Below are positions 1 through 23,750 of a stretch of 64,000 nucleotides of DNA, in pieces. The DNA is from Pterobdella sp. o SKG-2022 (taxonomy: Eukaryota; Annelida; Clitellata; Hirudinida; Piscicolidae). A program made the position numbers and the translations under genes. Under the pieces are notes generated by a model. It ran no database searches, was not told the DNA's origin, and worked only from the letters and a program-made list of their open reading frames with translations. The DNA is taken from NCBI GenBank assembly GCA_964035795.1, contig OZ038325.1, positions 7,618,232-7,682,231 on the forward strand. The letters run 5' to 3'. Within the stretch, counting starts at the first letter, position 1; each line of letters begins with the position of its first letter.

Positions 1-53
1 TTTATAAGAATAGTTGCCTTTTTTAATTTGGAATCTTTGTATTCCCCTGTTTG

Positions 54-300
54 TTTAGCTGTCTATCTATTTATTTATCTGTCTGTCTATCTATCTATCT
101 AGCTATCTATCCATCTACCCATCTATCTATCTATCTAGCCAACTATTCAATCATATATTCAACTATAGCTTTATTTGATTACTTATATGTCCAAGTATCT
201 GTATGCTTATATGTCTTGCCATTTATATTCTTATCCGTTTATTTATACATCCGTCCATCTGTTCACCAATACATCCATCTATATAACCATTCATAAGCAC
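54..300. repeat. Degenerate (CTAT)n microsatellite
   Basis: Runs of CTAT/CATC with imperfections, lying in the intron just upstream of the first visible USP exon. The reading frames through it give Leu-Ser-Ile-Tyr repeats and are not genes. Confidence 0.9.
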
Positions 301-357
301 ATCTATCTGTTAATTTACAAACTCTTAAACCCACCCACCACCACCAACAACAGTAAG

Positions 358-3300
358 GTGTACAGAGTGCGGATCAAGCACTGAAACAGACGACACGTTT
401 CTGGACGTCTGCGTAGACATCAGCAAGCATCAGAGCCTCCATCAGAATCTGGTGTCATTCTTCCAAGAAGAGATCATCGATGATGGAGTCAGGGCTTACC
501 ACTGCGCCAGGTTGAGTTGTTTGGATGTGTTAATAGGCTCTTTAGTCATTATAGTTGGGTTTGGATGAGTGTTGTCTCTGTAAACATTGAACTAGGTCGG
601 CTTGTTTTAATTCATGGATAGCTTCTGTAGCTATTACGGGTGTTTGAATTTGTGTATAGACATTATAACTTTTTGAATGTGGGTTTTTTTGAATGTCTAT
701 ATAAACTCTATATCCTTTGTAGGTGTTTGAATGTGTTTATAGCTTCTGTCACAACTATTGCTTCTTCCATTCATGATTTTTCAAATATTTTAAAGGCTTT
801 TGGAGGGAATCTTGTTTATAATTATCACTATGTTGGTCTTGTGATGATAATACTTGTAACTCTTTTATGATGGTCATTAGACCGTAATATTTTTTATCTT
901 TAGTTTTTCCAATTTCTCAGAAGCGTTTTAATGCTTTCAATAAATTCACATGTTTTCATCAGCATTCTATATTTCAATTATCCAATAATAAATGCTCTAG
1001 ACACATTTTACCATTTTTTTGTTTTTTTGTGTCTGGTATTTATTGGCTTTATAAGGCGGTAGTTCTAATCAACATTTTGCTTCTTTAGGATAATGAAATG
1101 TTATGTATTTTATTCATATCTCATTTTCGCTTTCATCACAGTTTTTGTTATATATTTTAGATTTTTTGCTCTATTTTTAGTATGTTGTTATCAATCAATC
1201 AATCAAATAACTTTATAGTCAGTTTTCTTTCACCCAAAATATTTATGAATGTATTTAAATATGTATATTAATAAGAATCATAATAATAATATCAATAATA
1301 TTAATAATGTCTTTAAATATGCATATTAATAATAAACCAGATGCAACAAGCCAGTTCCAGCCACCAAGCGCTTCTCCATACAACAAGCTCCTCAAGTGCT
1401 TACCATACAACTGAAGAGGTACTATTGATGTTTGAATAATGGAAGACTACAACAATGAAAATGCTTTAATGAAAATTATCCTTCAATTTTAGCTTCATTT
1501 TCGTTATTTATCTATCTATTAATGTAAAAGGTATATTGAATTGTTAATTTCAATTATCTGAATTCATTTTTATTTTTCTGTCGTTAATTCATGTTGGTGA
1601 AAAATTTATGTGAAAATAATTAATCCTAATTATTTAAATCCATTTTTAAATGACACCATAGATACAACAGTAGCGGAAGTAAGGTGAGTAAGCATATATC
1701 GTTCACCACCACCCTAGACATTCTACCTTTCACCACCAAAGAACATCCGAAAAAATCAACGGACGATAATAAAACAGAAAATATTGAAGATCTTTTGAAT
1801 AATGGTTTTATTAGTAGTGATGATAATGTCGGTACATCAATACATAATCCCACCACCAGTATCCCAACAAATACAACAAACAAATCTGGCAACAACTCAG
1901 ACAACATTAACAACACACCATCAATACATACGACAACTGAAGGAATAATTAATGGTGGTAGGAGGATGGTAATAAAAGGAGGTGATGGTGAAATAGGTGA
2001 TGAGAGTGGGATTCTTAATGGTAGACTGGGTAGTGATGTTGTATTCGACAATACAGTCTCATCACACAATGGTATGAGTCTATCTGGTATGCCTTATGAT
2101 GGTGTCTGTCAAGAAAATGAACGAATTAAAAGCATGCATACGTCTAATGGTGCGTATGATAGTGGTATTCGTCATGAAAATATTAATCAATTAAACGAGG
2201 ATATTGATAATACAAAGAATTTCTGTACCCTAAATACAAATGTAAATCTTGGTCATAGTTCTATCCAAACATCACAAGAAAATACAATTATGAGCATCAA
2301 TACAGACACAAAAAAGGAGGATAGCCAACCTATCCAAACACCATCACAAAGACCCACCCTCTTATCCCACCACTACACCCTTTTTGCTGTTCTGGTGCAT
2401 AACGGTTGCAGTATTAATAATGGTCATTATTATTGTTACGTAAACTCATTACCGAAGCTTAGATCTGTACATAATGGGGCGGTGTCTAATGGAACTGGAG
2501 GTTCAAATGAGGTTGAGGATAATTGCTCCAATAATGCAGATTCTAAGCTTTTTGATAAAACTTTTTCAAACTCTACTGACCACCCCAACACAAATAATTT
2601 CAAAGATACATCTATTAATAGCGCAACAAAGTCCGCCTTTTCGTCTCTCAGCAGCCAATGGTATTGCATGAATGACCACCAGGTAGTGGCGTGCAGTCAA
2701 GAGGAAGTGATGTCATCGGAGGCTTACATGCTTTTCTACTGCCACCTTTCTTCTCTTCCTTGCCATGTATTCTCCCATTTCATTCATCCTCAATCGTCCA
2801 TCCATCCGGCATGCCTTTCTTTTTGCAGTAATATCCGCAATGACGCCTCTAAGGAAGATTCTCGAACAAATGGAGAATCTGAGCTTTTATGTAAGGTCGC
2901 CTCTATCGATGATACACACACCGCACATCGTCACACAAATGACTTCAAAACAACTAAAGACTCTTCCCACAGTCAAACTCCGCCTATTAAACCACCTCAA
3001 ACCCCTCCCTCGAATGCAGCAAGGATCTCAACCACTGATGCTTCACTCCACCCTTGCTTACAGAAACCATTGAAATCTATCCTTAAGCACAACCATGCTG
3101 ACCATCATACGAAAGTTGGGGAGGATAAGTTGAAACATGGCCTAGTAAACCATGGAAAGATTATCAGACATGATAATAATAATGATAATGATGACTATGG
3201 CAGAAAGAATGGGCCAATGGCCAAAGCAATGAGATCACATAAGACAGTGTCAAGCAATTTAAACAAAAAGAACATCATAAAATATAGCCTCAAACCAATT

Positions 3301-3957
3301 TCATCAAAAAATAATACTCACAATATTACAAATAATAATAAAAATAATAATCACAATAATAATAATATCCCCAGTTATTTGATGAATCTATTGAAACCAC
3401 AGAAAGTCTTACCCTCATCCTCATCATCATCACCACTGACCTCCTTCAAGATACCTCTGATCAGCAAAAGCACACTTAATAATGGTGAGGGTTATAATGG
3501 TAATGAGGTGGGCTATCATAGTAATGGTGGAAATTATGATAATGGTGAAGATTATGACCATGGTGATGGTGTTGTTGAGACTTATAGCCAGAGTCATGGG
3601 GATGAAGATGGTTATCATCATAATTATGAAGGGGATTGTGGGGGATCACGTCATGGAAACCAAAATGGTGGGTCAGATGAAGATTTGGATGATGATAGAC
3701 TAATGATATGCAACGATGAGGATATTGGTTATAATGATGACGTTGAACTTGAAGGTGAATCACGAGTAGACAGAGAATCTGTTAAAACCCCATTCAATAT
3801 CAAAAGACTAACCAAAAACACAAAGTGTCACATGGTTCCGGAAAGAAATGGAAAATTTGAAAACATATCAAAGACTATAAATGTTTGTAGAGTACCCCCT
3901 TTGAAGCTTAGGAGGAATTATCAAGAGAAAGATCATTACTATGTAGTGCGCTCTTAA
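358..3957 (+). CDS. USP36/42: Ubiquitin-specific protease, USP36/USP42 type, 3' portion
   Basis: Three exons are seen: about 358-510 (acceptor could be 354), 1341-1418 and 1662-3957. The gene starts upstream of the window, so the catalytic Cys box is not visible. Exon 1 has CTEC and ends in CARC after joining, the two CxxC pairs of the USP zinc ribbon. Exon 2 gives VPATKRFSIQQAPQVLTIQL, close to the USP36/42 finger and palm. Exon 3 holds HHYTLFAVLVHNG, NNGHYYCYV (catalytic His, codon about 2425) and WYCMND with the supporting Asn/Asp. About 200 extra residues lie between DILPF and HHYTLF, and about 65 between CYVNS and WYCMND; the family has only short loops there. The tail to the stop is low-complexity, rich in Asn, Asp, His and Ser. 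USP36 removes ubiquitin in the nucleolus; the nearest paralogue here is inferred. Splice phases agree across all joins. Confidence 0.82.
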
Positions 3958-4592
3958 TTTTTTATAGTTTTTTTTTTATTTTTAGGATTTTTATAATTTT
4001 TTTATTATTATTTACGTTATTCTTTTGTTACTTTTCATCATTTTATAATTGGTTTTATTTATTCACTCTTCAGTCAAAATTTTCTGTCAATTTCATTCTA
4101 ATTTGATACATAACTTTTTATAATTTTTATTAAATTAAAAACAAATTCAGTTTATTATTAGCTTTTAGATAATCATTTATGACCCATCAGCAGGTATTTT
4201 TGTACTATTTCTAATGTATTAATGCTAACCATCATGTTATTATATTTGAATTCTGATTTATTTGTATCAATAAAGAAGTTGTCAAATTAGCTTATTTAAT
4301 TTCAAGGGTTTGTTAATTTAATTGATTCAAAACAAAAGGTAAATTATGTTAATTAAATGAAATCTATTACTAATATGAAATCAATAAATTCAATAAAAAA
4401 TAATAAATTAAAAAATCTAATAAATAATATTAAATTTAATGAATCTACTATAAAACTAGCTTACTTACAAAAATAATTTTTAAAAAATTAATAATAATTT
4501 ACGAGGTTTATTATAGTGATGTTTAACCCAGAGAGTTTCAAGATCACTTGATATTTGTAAAATATTCTATTATAATAATAGGTTATAACAGC
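3958..4592 (+). other. 3' UTR and downstream AT-rich spacer of the USP gene
   Basis: There is no coding signal. A canonical AATAAA at 4269-4274, about 310 bases after the stop, is the likely polyadenylation signal. Further AATAAA-like strings occur in the AT-rich sequence, so the exact site is uncertain. A 45-bp dispersed repeat begins at 4501. Confidence 0.5.
4501..4545. repeat. Dispersed 45-bp repeat, copy 1
   Basis: It begins acgaggtttattatagtgat and ends agtttcaagatc. It is nearly identical (one base differs) to 6725-6769. Both copies follow AAT-rich sequence. Copy 1 lies about 50 bp beyond the 3' end of a LINE fragment, so the repeat may be the end of a transposon; the class is not recognised. 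Confidence 0.7.
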
Positions 4593-4599
4593 TTAATAT

Positions 4600-5130
4600 T
4601 TAAAAAAAAAACTAGTTTTTAGCCTCTTTCCAAAGTCCTTCACTCTCCTAACCCTTCTTAAGCCGTTCCACAAACTTGGGCTTTCAACCTCAAACTTACG
4701 CTTTCCAATACTAGACATTTTGGACTTAGGGACGTATAAATGAGTCCGAAGATCTAAGCTTTCGCCTTTCAGGTATTTCAGAGATAGGTATGAGTCTTTC
4801 CGATATGTATTTTGGACCATATCCTAGCCTACATTTAAATATAAGTAATAATATTTCATAAACTACCCTATCCCTAACTTTGACCCAATGCAACTTTTTC
4901 AAAACTGGAGTTATATGGTCAAACTTCCTTGTGCCTGTAATTAACCTGGCTGTAGTGTTGATAAGATACTGAACTTTACACAGCTGTTTTTCAGGTAACA
5001 CAGCTAACAATGTGTTGCAATAATCTATTCTGCTCAGAATCAAAGCAACAGCTAGGGTTTTCAATGAATCATAAGAAAGACACTTCTTAATGGACCTTAT
5101 CTGCCTGAGAGCTGAGAAGCCTGCTTGCAA
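4600..5130 (-). mobile_element. Degraded LINE, 3' end of reverse transcriptase ORF (CR1/Jockey-like)
   Basis: Two overlapping minus-strand frames (4726-5130 and 4593-4820) give the region after the RT palm of CR1/Jockey/L2-type elements: SRIDYCNTLLAVLPEKQL, then LHWVKVRDRVVYEILLLI, then a tail with FEVESPSLWNGL. The frame change near 4730-4820 marks a frameshift, and the 5' part is absent, so this is a dead, 5'-truncated copy. The assignment to CR1 or Jockey rests on the motif pattern only. Confidence 0.8.
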
Positions 5131-5859
5131 TTAATCCCAAAATTTATAATAAAAAAAGCATTTTATAATAAAAATAATGAAGGCATCTTACTTCACACTT
5201 TGTATCACTCATCACAAAAATTTAATAAATTACTGGGTAAAAAGATCTGTTACATTCTTGTTAAAGTGTTTAATATTATAAATTTCAAAAGAATTCTATA
5301 AAAGTAAATCTCGGTATTTAACGCGTTTTTATAAAAATGCGGGTATTAAAATAATTTTTTAAAAGTTATACCTTATACAATGAAAGCAATTATTAACATG
5401 GAAAAGTTCTTAGAGATAGAATACAAAAACGAGCATGATAGTAATGATAATTAACGCAATTAATTAATTGAAAGACGTTAAAAATACGTGTTATAAAAAT
5501 AAACGATTTGTGATGAGGTGCGTGTTTTTAGTATAATAAAATATAAATTTAAAAAAGCTGTGATAATACATGGATCAATATAATTATATTTCCAGGCAAG
5601 TTTTATTGAATAACATGAAAAATAATCTCTGAACTTGATCAATATGTGGGTTAATGATGGAGAGATGCATTTGCATTGATGAAATTGTCAACAATAATAA
5701 ACTGACATTAGGTTTGAAGTTAAGGGTTAGTGAAGAATAAGTGAAAAGTGCATATGTTTGTAGAAGTGCTCCAGACAAAAAAATAAAGAAAAAACATGAT
5801 CAAATGAAAAAATCATTCCCGAAAATCAAAAAAGACTGACATAAAAACATTTCGACGAA
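5131..5859. other. Intergenic, no feature seen
   Basis: AT-rich sequence between the LINE fragment and the 3' end of the VDAC gene. It should contain the VDAC 3' UTR. The only longer frame (5584-5778, minus) has no recognisable content. Confidence 0.5.
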
Positions 5860-8144
5860 TCACATGCTGAATTTTACTCCGAGACCTAGTTTGTGGCCAA
5901 TAGATGACTTTTTGTCGCATTGAAGTTGTGCTGATAATATAACAGAAAGGTTGCTGATTGGTCGGAACTGGAAAGCTCCGGATAGCTGACTCATACTGTT
6001 ACCTTTCAGCTGAAAAGGTTTTTAAATAAAATATTCCAAGTCATAAAAATACCTTAAAAAACAATAAAACTAAACCCCAACAAAACAATATATCATAAAA
6101 TCAAAAAGAAAAATAAAATAACTCACTAAATCACGCACACACACACACATCCCACCTTAAACACTCCATATGACGTCTTCAACTTCCCTCCTACGATAAC
6201 CTTCCCCTTATTGGTCAGACTTGACCAATCACACATCGTCCCCACTCTTACATTTTTTCCTAATCTTTTATGAACTAATAACTGATATTCTGTTTGGCGG
6301 GAACTGAGTGGGAGATTAGGATTTGATTTATAATGGACCTTTAATATTTAAATTTATTTAACAAATTTTAAGTTAAAAATTTTTGAGTTTAAATTATAAT
6401 TACTTTAAATTTATTAAGATCATAATATTATGAATTATAACATTTAATAATGACACCAATATTATTATGAAAGCATTCAAATTAGAAATAGATACCAATT
6501 TAATATTCATCAAAGTCTCACCCTTCAAACCACATCATCAAAACAACACAAATACTTACACAGACAAAGAGGCAGACAAGGGTTTGGTGAGGTAAGCTAG
6601 GGTGACAGATAGTGGGTGGAGGATGGACAGATGGGTGAATAAAGAGGTGTTTGTCAAGTCGTACTGCATTCCCATGTATATATTTGTTTTGGGTATTCTG
6701 TGAGGAATAATAATAATAACAATCTACGAGGTTTATTATAGTGATGTTTAACCCAGGGAGTTTCAAGATCGAATTGATGGATAGATGAAAGTCAAAATAA
6801 ATGAATAAAATTTGATAAAATCTGCGCTTATACTCGATACACATATTATAAGTAACAAAAAAATATTAGGCAAATAATATAAACATGATCCAAAAATAAA
6901 TAGAGAACCTTTTAATTCTTCGAGCCAAACGTAAATATTCAAATGATAACACTTTTGGGAATTTATTTTATTCCACGAAGCTTTTTGTAAGATGAACTTA
7001 CATTATCAAGTGGAGGTACAAATATAATAAATAGAGAACCAATATTTGTCAAAGGCACTACAACAAAAACAAATACTACTAATATAAATAACAATAAAGA
7101 TAATAACAACAATAATAATAATAAAAGCCATTAAAACACCAACTGCTTAACAGTGGATAAAGACACCAAGGTGCCAGTGAAGTCAAAGTGCACTAGGGCT
7201 GATGACATCGAATCTGGGTGCTTCTGGGTCAGCATCATCAAACTGGACTTCTTGCTAGCATTGGTAGGTAATTAAAAAATTAATTGAATTAAAAAAAACA
7301 TAATGAAAATTTTAAAAATCAAATAACAAATAAATATAAAATTAATGAAAATAAATAAAATTAAATAAAGATGCTATAAAAATGATATACAGCAAATAAT
7401 AAACAAAAAACTTTTATAACCCAATGAAAGGCATGAAAGAGATCTCAAAAGATAGCTTGAGACCATCGGCAAACTGATCCTTGATCCTCAACTGAGACTT
7501 CAACTCTATCTCTGATAATATCTCACATGGACTTGCTAAGTGGTTCTTGAATTTCACTCCTTCATGGTTGTGTGACATGGTGGGGTGTTTGGTGTGATAT
7601 GGAATATTGTATGAAGTGGTAGATTGTTTAGTGTTAGTTGTGTTGTAGTGAGTGATTTGGTATGAGTTGAAAAAGGTGGATGAAGGTTTTAGTGATTTAG
7701 TCAAAAGTTATGAATAATTAACGCTTTTTGTCTTATTTACATAAAACTAGACAGTAAGGTAAAGAGAGTTACCATATTGGGGCCAGTGATGCAGAGTAGT
7801 GAGAACAGCCCTTGAACTTTTGGATTCATTGTTGTACTGCATGAATCCCCTGTAGAATTTCCCGAGTTCAAATTCCGATCTATAATGGCCATAATCTGTG
7901 TATTTTTCATGTTTTTGGTTTTGATGTAGGTTGGTTTTGTTCAAAATGAGCTGATGACTTTATTTTCAACTTTGTTAGATGTTAGGTTAAACTTTTTGAA
8001 TTTAAAATGTATATATCATATTTAATTTTACTTTCAAATTCGAAATTTTTAGGAAGTTTAAGATAAAAACCATGACTAACTAAATCCTTTTGTGATAAGT
8101 TCTCTAGCTTCTAGATTCAAATCCGCGTATTTAGGAGGTGCCAT
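5860..8144 (-). CDS. VDAC: Voltage-dependent anion channel (mitochondrial porin)
   Basis: Seven exons: 8081-8144, 7773-7895, 7421-7559, 7144-7254, 6560-6697, 6156-6303 and 5860-6009. All phases agree, giving 290 aa; animal VDACs are about 280-295. The N-terminus MAPPKYADLNLEARELITKG matches the VDAC amphipathic helix. Exon 3 has KDQFADGLKLSFEISF, with the conserved GLK motif. Exon 4 has HFDFTG, exon 5 YMGMQYDL, and the end is IGHKLGLGVKFSM, the usual last strand. The product forms the outer-membrane beta-barrel for ATP, ADP and other metabolites. Sequence is divergent in the middle (exons 5 and 6), so which VDAC paralogue it is cannot be told. Intron 4 carries a dispersed 45-bp repeat and half of an inverted-repeat element. 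It is convergent with the USP gene. Confidence 0.88.
6725..6769. repeat. Dispersed 45-bp repeat, copy 2
   Basis: Second copy of the repeat at 4501-4545, here inside VDAC intron 4 and directly preceded by a short AAT/AAC run. Confidence 0.7.
6911..7008. mobile_element. Half copy of inverted-repeat element family 1
   Basis: It starts attcttcgagccaaacgtaa and runs through ccacgaagctttttgtaaga to acttacattat. It matches one arm of the full palindromic copy at 35131-35311. The second arm is absent, so it is a partial or decayed copy inside VDAC intron 4. Confidence 0.75.
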
Positions 8145-9763
8145 TTTATTTTAAAATTTTCAATTTTTTGTTTATAAATGTTCCGTAAAGTTTCTAGAAA
8201 ATAGATTAATAAAAACGAAGGTGTTTGAAATTGTTTAAAAAAGAATCTAAACCAAAGCGGAGTTCAAGTCCAATAAAAAATAATTAATAATTTCTGTTAC
8301 CTTGATGAAAATTTAATTCATTACAAAATTTTCTTATTCTTTGTTGAACCGACTAAAACCTGTTTTTCCAAAAATCTTAAACTTGGATAACAATAATTAT
8401 ATACTTTTATGATTTCTTTCTGATTTCGCTTCACCAAATTCAAACCGAGTTCATCATTCGTTTATTGAAACAAAGAAATGATCAAAAATAGCAACAATTC
8501 AAAACAATATCTTCTTAATGAGTCAACTTAAAAACACTTGCTTAGTGTGTATAAAAATACAAAAGGTCCAATAAAAACGATCAATAACAAGCATCAAAAA
8601 GTTGTATCAATTTCTACAAACAAAAACTCAAAATGGCTACAACGGTTTAAGTTGTCAATGCTTTTAAAGCTGAATCATAAACCACACAAATTTATTTAAA
8701 TATTAATAAAGTATAAAACATACTAAAACCGCTAAAGATTATCAAATTCTACAGCGATTAAACACAAACATACGATAAACTGTGCCCAATATAACAATTA
8801 TAATTCGTTGGTTTATTTCAGTTTAATCTACCTGTACTTTAAATAACTGAGAATGTTACACTTGTAAAAGAAAGCTTGGTACTTTTGAACTAGAACTGTT
8901 CGTTAGATTTTGATTTTCAAAAAAATTTACCAAAAAAATAAATATATTTCACTGTGAATTGACACAAACATTATAAAATGACTTGGAGCTGTTATACTTC
9001 TGAAGACAGGATGTGTATAACAGCTGTTATACTTCTTAAGACAGGATGTGAAGTAGAAGATTATAACGAAGATAACAACAATCAGTAAAAATAAACTTTT
9101 TATAAACCATCAAAACAAATCATGATTATATCTTTTAATGTAAAATTTAAGATTTTGTATACAATTATTTGATGATGGGAGCTTGGCCGCTGAAAAGTTT
9201 AGGGCATTAAAATAGGTTTCCAATCAGTGGTTGAGTATTGAGTTTGGAAAATAATTTTGAATAAATAAATAAAACATCGATTATATAAAATAACAAAATC
9301 ACTTGATTAGAACAGAAATAACAGATGTTATAAATTTATCAGATTTAGCCTTTAGATATACCTTAACATCACCGTTAGGTATGGTTAGTTGAATACTGAA
9401 TTTCAGGAATTAAGTTTTGATGAAAAGTCAACAATTTTGTTCAAAATTCGTGTTTTTTATTTAATATTTGAGCAATTGATGGAGATATGTAGTTTTCTGT
9501 TTATTCCTTTACATTTGAGTTTATATTTTTTTATTTATTATTATTGTTATTTTAAATTTCATCATTTTTATTGTTATTTTTAACTTTTTTCATTATTATC
9601 TTTATTTCAGTTTTATATAATCTATTAATATTGAATTATTTTCAAATATATTTTTCACATTAATCATTATCATCACCACCATTATAATTTCCATAGCTAT
9701 TATCATTATCCTCACATTTTTTGTTTCATTACTGAAGATTTTGTTTAAAAGTGAACCGAGGTA
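8145..9763. other. Intergenic between VDAC and the liprin-like gene
   Basis: VDAC starts at 8144 and reads leftward, so its promoter should lie here; the 3' UTR of the liprin-like gene should also lie here, left of 9764. Apart from a 35-bp tandem duplication at 8987-9050 I see no exon or RNA gene. Confidence 0.5.
8987..9050. repeat. 35-bp tandem duplication
   Basis: agctgttatacttctgaaga.. at 8987-9015 is repeated at 9022-9050 with one mismatch, a period of 35 bp. No coding content. Confidence 0.85.
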
Positions 9764-20929
<11,166 letters not shown>

Positions 20930-21045
20930 CTTGTGGAGAATTTAGGAAAATAATAATAATAATAAAAGTAATAATAATAATAAAATAACAATAGTGAAAA
21001 TAATAACAACAATAAATAAAATAGAAAACATAATAAAAGTGAAAA

Positions 21046-21245
<200 letters not shown>

Positions 21246-21336
21246 CGGATAGGTGGCTAAAATAAAAAGCAAAAACTTTTCTAAAATTTAGAAGCAATTA
21301 TAAAACTAAATTGTTTTAACCCAGTGTGTGTGCAAA

Positions 21337-21340
<4 letters not shown>

Positions 21341-21398
<58 letters not shown>

Positions 21399-21408
21399 TG
21401 TGTGTGTG
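21341..21408. repeat. (TG)n microsatellite
   Basis: A TG dinucleotide run of about 68 bp with one interruption. Confidence 0.97.
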
Positions 21409-22344
21409 TATGCGTGCTTAAGCTTACTTTTTCAATAATGTAAGGTCACGAGCAGCAGAACAAAAATTTAAAAAAAATAATTCAAAAAGTTTGACGTTGA
21501 ACAATAAAAACAAAAATAATAAACAGAAAAAAAACAAAAATAATAAAAAAAAAAAAAACTAATAGCAAAACTTAATGAATGGCAAAATCTCTTCAATATT
21601 TATAAAAAAAAGTCTTTTAACAACTTAGTTTTGTTTACATTAACTTCTATTGTTCTTGTTTTTGCATTTCCAAACATTTATTACTTCATAACTATTTCCT
21701 GTTCCGCTCATGTTTGCTAGTTTTGTTCAATATGATAATTATTTTTTTTATTATTAAACTTATTATAATTATTATTATTTGTTTTCATTCCTATTCTTAT
21801 TCATTATTATTTTTTATTATTCTTCCTATTATCACTTAATATTATTATTATTCTTATTATTACTCGAAACTCCAAAGGGCATGTGAAAGGTGTAACAGAG
21901 TTTGTTATTATTTAATTGATCCCCAAAGACCCTTTGCATATCTGCTTAAAAATGAAGTTCCTAACTAAATTATGAAGCGCTTCAATTTTATTTTCAAGTA
22001 ACATTTAATTAAATTAAAAACTATTTTATAGTTTTTTTTTCTCTCTCATAGTTCACTGTGCTAGTTACCGTAACCACAATTAATACGAAGGCAAAGAGTT
22101 ATCTATATTTTCAAATATATATATCAATATTTAACCACAAAATACCTAATTTATATTGTTAATATATATACAACAATACCTAATACTAAAGTTATATTAT
22201 CGAACACCCACAGCGATATAAAGAATATTTGATTCATATTATCAAAAATACATGACTATATTGAAAACATAAAATAACTTTTGACTAGACCAGCTTCATC
22301 AATATTCTTTGGCGAGGTATTTAAATTGATAAGATACATTTAAC

Positions 22345-22490
22345 TTTTCAGAGACATCGTATGTATTTTTTTTCAATATTTTGTAACGAAAAACATCAAA
22401 TAAGAAGAATTTTTAATACATTTATTGATAATCGGAAGCTATAATTTTCGATAAGTTTAGCCTTATCATAAAACGTTGGCGAAAAAAATA
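22345..22490 (+). mobile_element. Inverted-repeat element family 2, copy B
   Basis: It begins cttttcagagacatcgtatg, as does copy C at 23588. It continues with aaaaacatcaaa.., then tacatttatt, gctataattttcgataag and ttatcataaaac. It shares both outer and core segments with the other copies but is more diverged. Confidence 0.65.
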
Positions 22491-22955
22491 AAATCGTAAC
22501 TATGGTTATATAGTGACTCAAAGACTATAATTAAGAATTTCGTTATAAGATACATTCAATTAAACAGATACATTTAAATAAGAGAGTATCATGAATTTAA
22601 TCAAGGTATTTAAGCCAAGGAGTAAAGGCGTGAGAAGAATCACGTGTATTGTTACAACTTTTGAATATATCATTAAATCTTTTTTTTATTGTTCTATGTT
22701 TCTTGTTTATTTAAACTGTGTTGTGTTTTCCATATAGCATAGTACTTATTCTATAACGTATTCTGTCAGCTTATTTAAATGTTCTCAGTTTACCTATATA
22801 TTAAAGTGGTAGTGTTTTAGATTTTTTTTTGTTTTTTTTTGAGGCATTAAGGGATACATTTATTGAAGGTGTTTTAATGATATATTGGATTCTTTGGTTG
22901 TATTGAATGGATTTTATTAAAAGGTAGGGGTGAATTGATGAGTGCATGGATTCCG

Positions 22956-23004
22956 ATCCATGCTAACATAGAAACGGACGCAAAACGAGGATGATGATGA
23001 TGAC
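22956..23004 (+). mobile_element. Short retroposon tail, copy 1
   Basis: It reads atccatgctaacatagaaac, then ggacgcaaaacgagg, then a GATGAT run. It resembles the 3' end of short retroposons I recall from lophotrochozoans ('catgctagcatggaaaacggacgttaaacgatgatg'). Related tails are at 29763, 35618 and 47686. Confidence 0.5.
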
Positions 23005-23587
23005 AGATACAGAAAAAGATAAATGATGCAATTTAAAGAATAAAACGCCAATATATTGAAAAAAGTGAATATTTAAGCAAAAAGTTACTTGCAAAAGTCG
23101 AAAAAAATTGAAAAATTTTGAGTGAAGATAAAAAATTAAATAGGAATAATAACATGAATAACTTTGGAATAGTTTAATGACAATAAAACACTTCGAAACT
23201 TAGTTACCATGAGGGCAAATCACATAGAAACGCATTTTCTCACGTATATAGCGTTCAAAATGCGATTACTTGTTATGAAAAAAACAAATCAAAAGAAAAA
23301 TATACATGCAAAAATAACACAAAAACCTAATGAATAAACAAAAAAAGCTTGTGTTAAAAAAACTTATATATAAATGTGATGATGAAGATATAGCTTTGAA
23401 GAGCTTTATTTCAAATGAAGAGAGTTAAATCAAAGGAATTCATTAACTATCTGCAACACAATCTAATGAACTATTATTAGCTTTTAGGAAAATTTTAGAT
23501 GTGATCAGACGATAATGTATCTGAATTTTCTTGTTATAATGATTAGAAATTAAATAAAATTAAGTTATTTTTTTATCGGAAATATAT

Positions 23588-23750
23588 CTTTTCAGAGACA
23601 TCGTATGTATGTTTTGTGTGGGAATTAAACTTTAAAAACATCAATTGAGGGTTCATACATTTATTTGAAATAAAAGATATATCGAAAATTATAGCTTTTC
23701 TTTTAAATAAATGTATGAACCCTCAATTGATGTTTTTAAAGTTTAATTAT
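23588..23750 (+). mobile_element. Inverted-repeat element family 2, copy C with perfect 44-bp arms
   Basis: The left arm 23623-23666 (aattaaactttaaaaacatc..) and the right arm 23705-23748 are exact reverse complements over 44 bp, with a 38-bp spacer holding tatcgaaaattatagc, the family core. It is preceded by cttttcagagacatcgtatg. It has the form of a small nonautonomous DNA element or recent hairpin. No coding capacity and no clear target duplication seen. Confidence 0.8.

Noticed and set aside
51..296. Open frame of Leu-Ser-Ile-Tyr repeats
   Set aside because: Translation of a CTAT microsatellite; no start context, splice partner or family.
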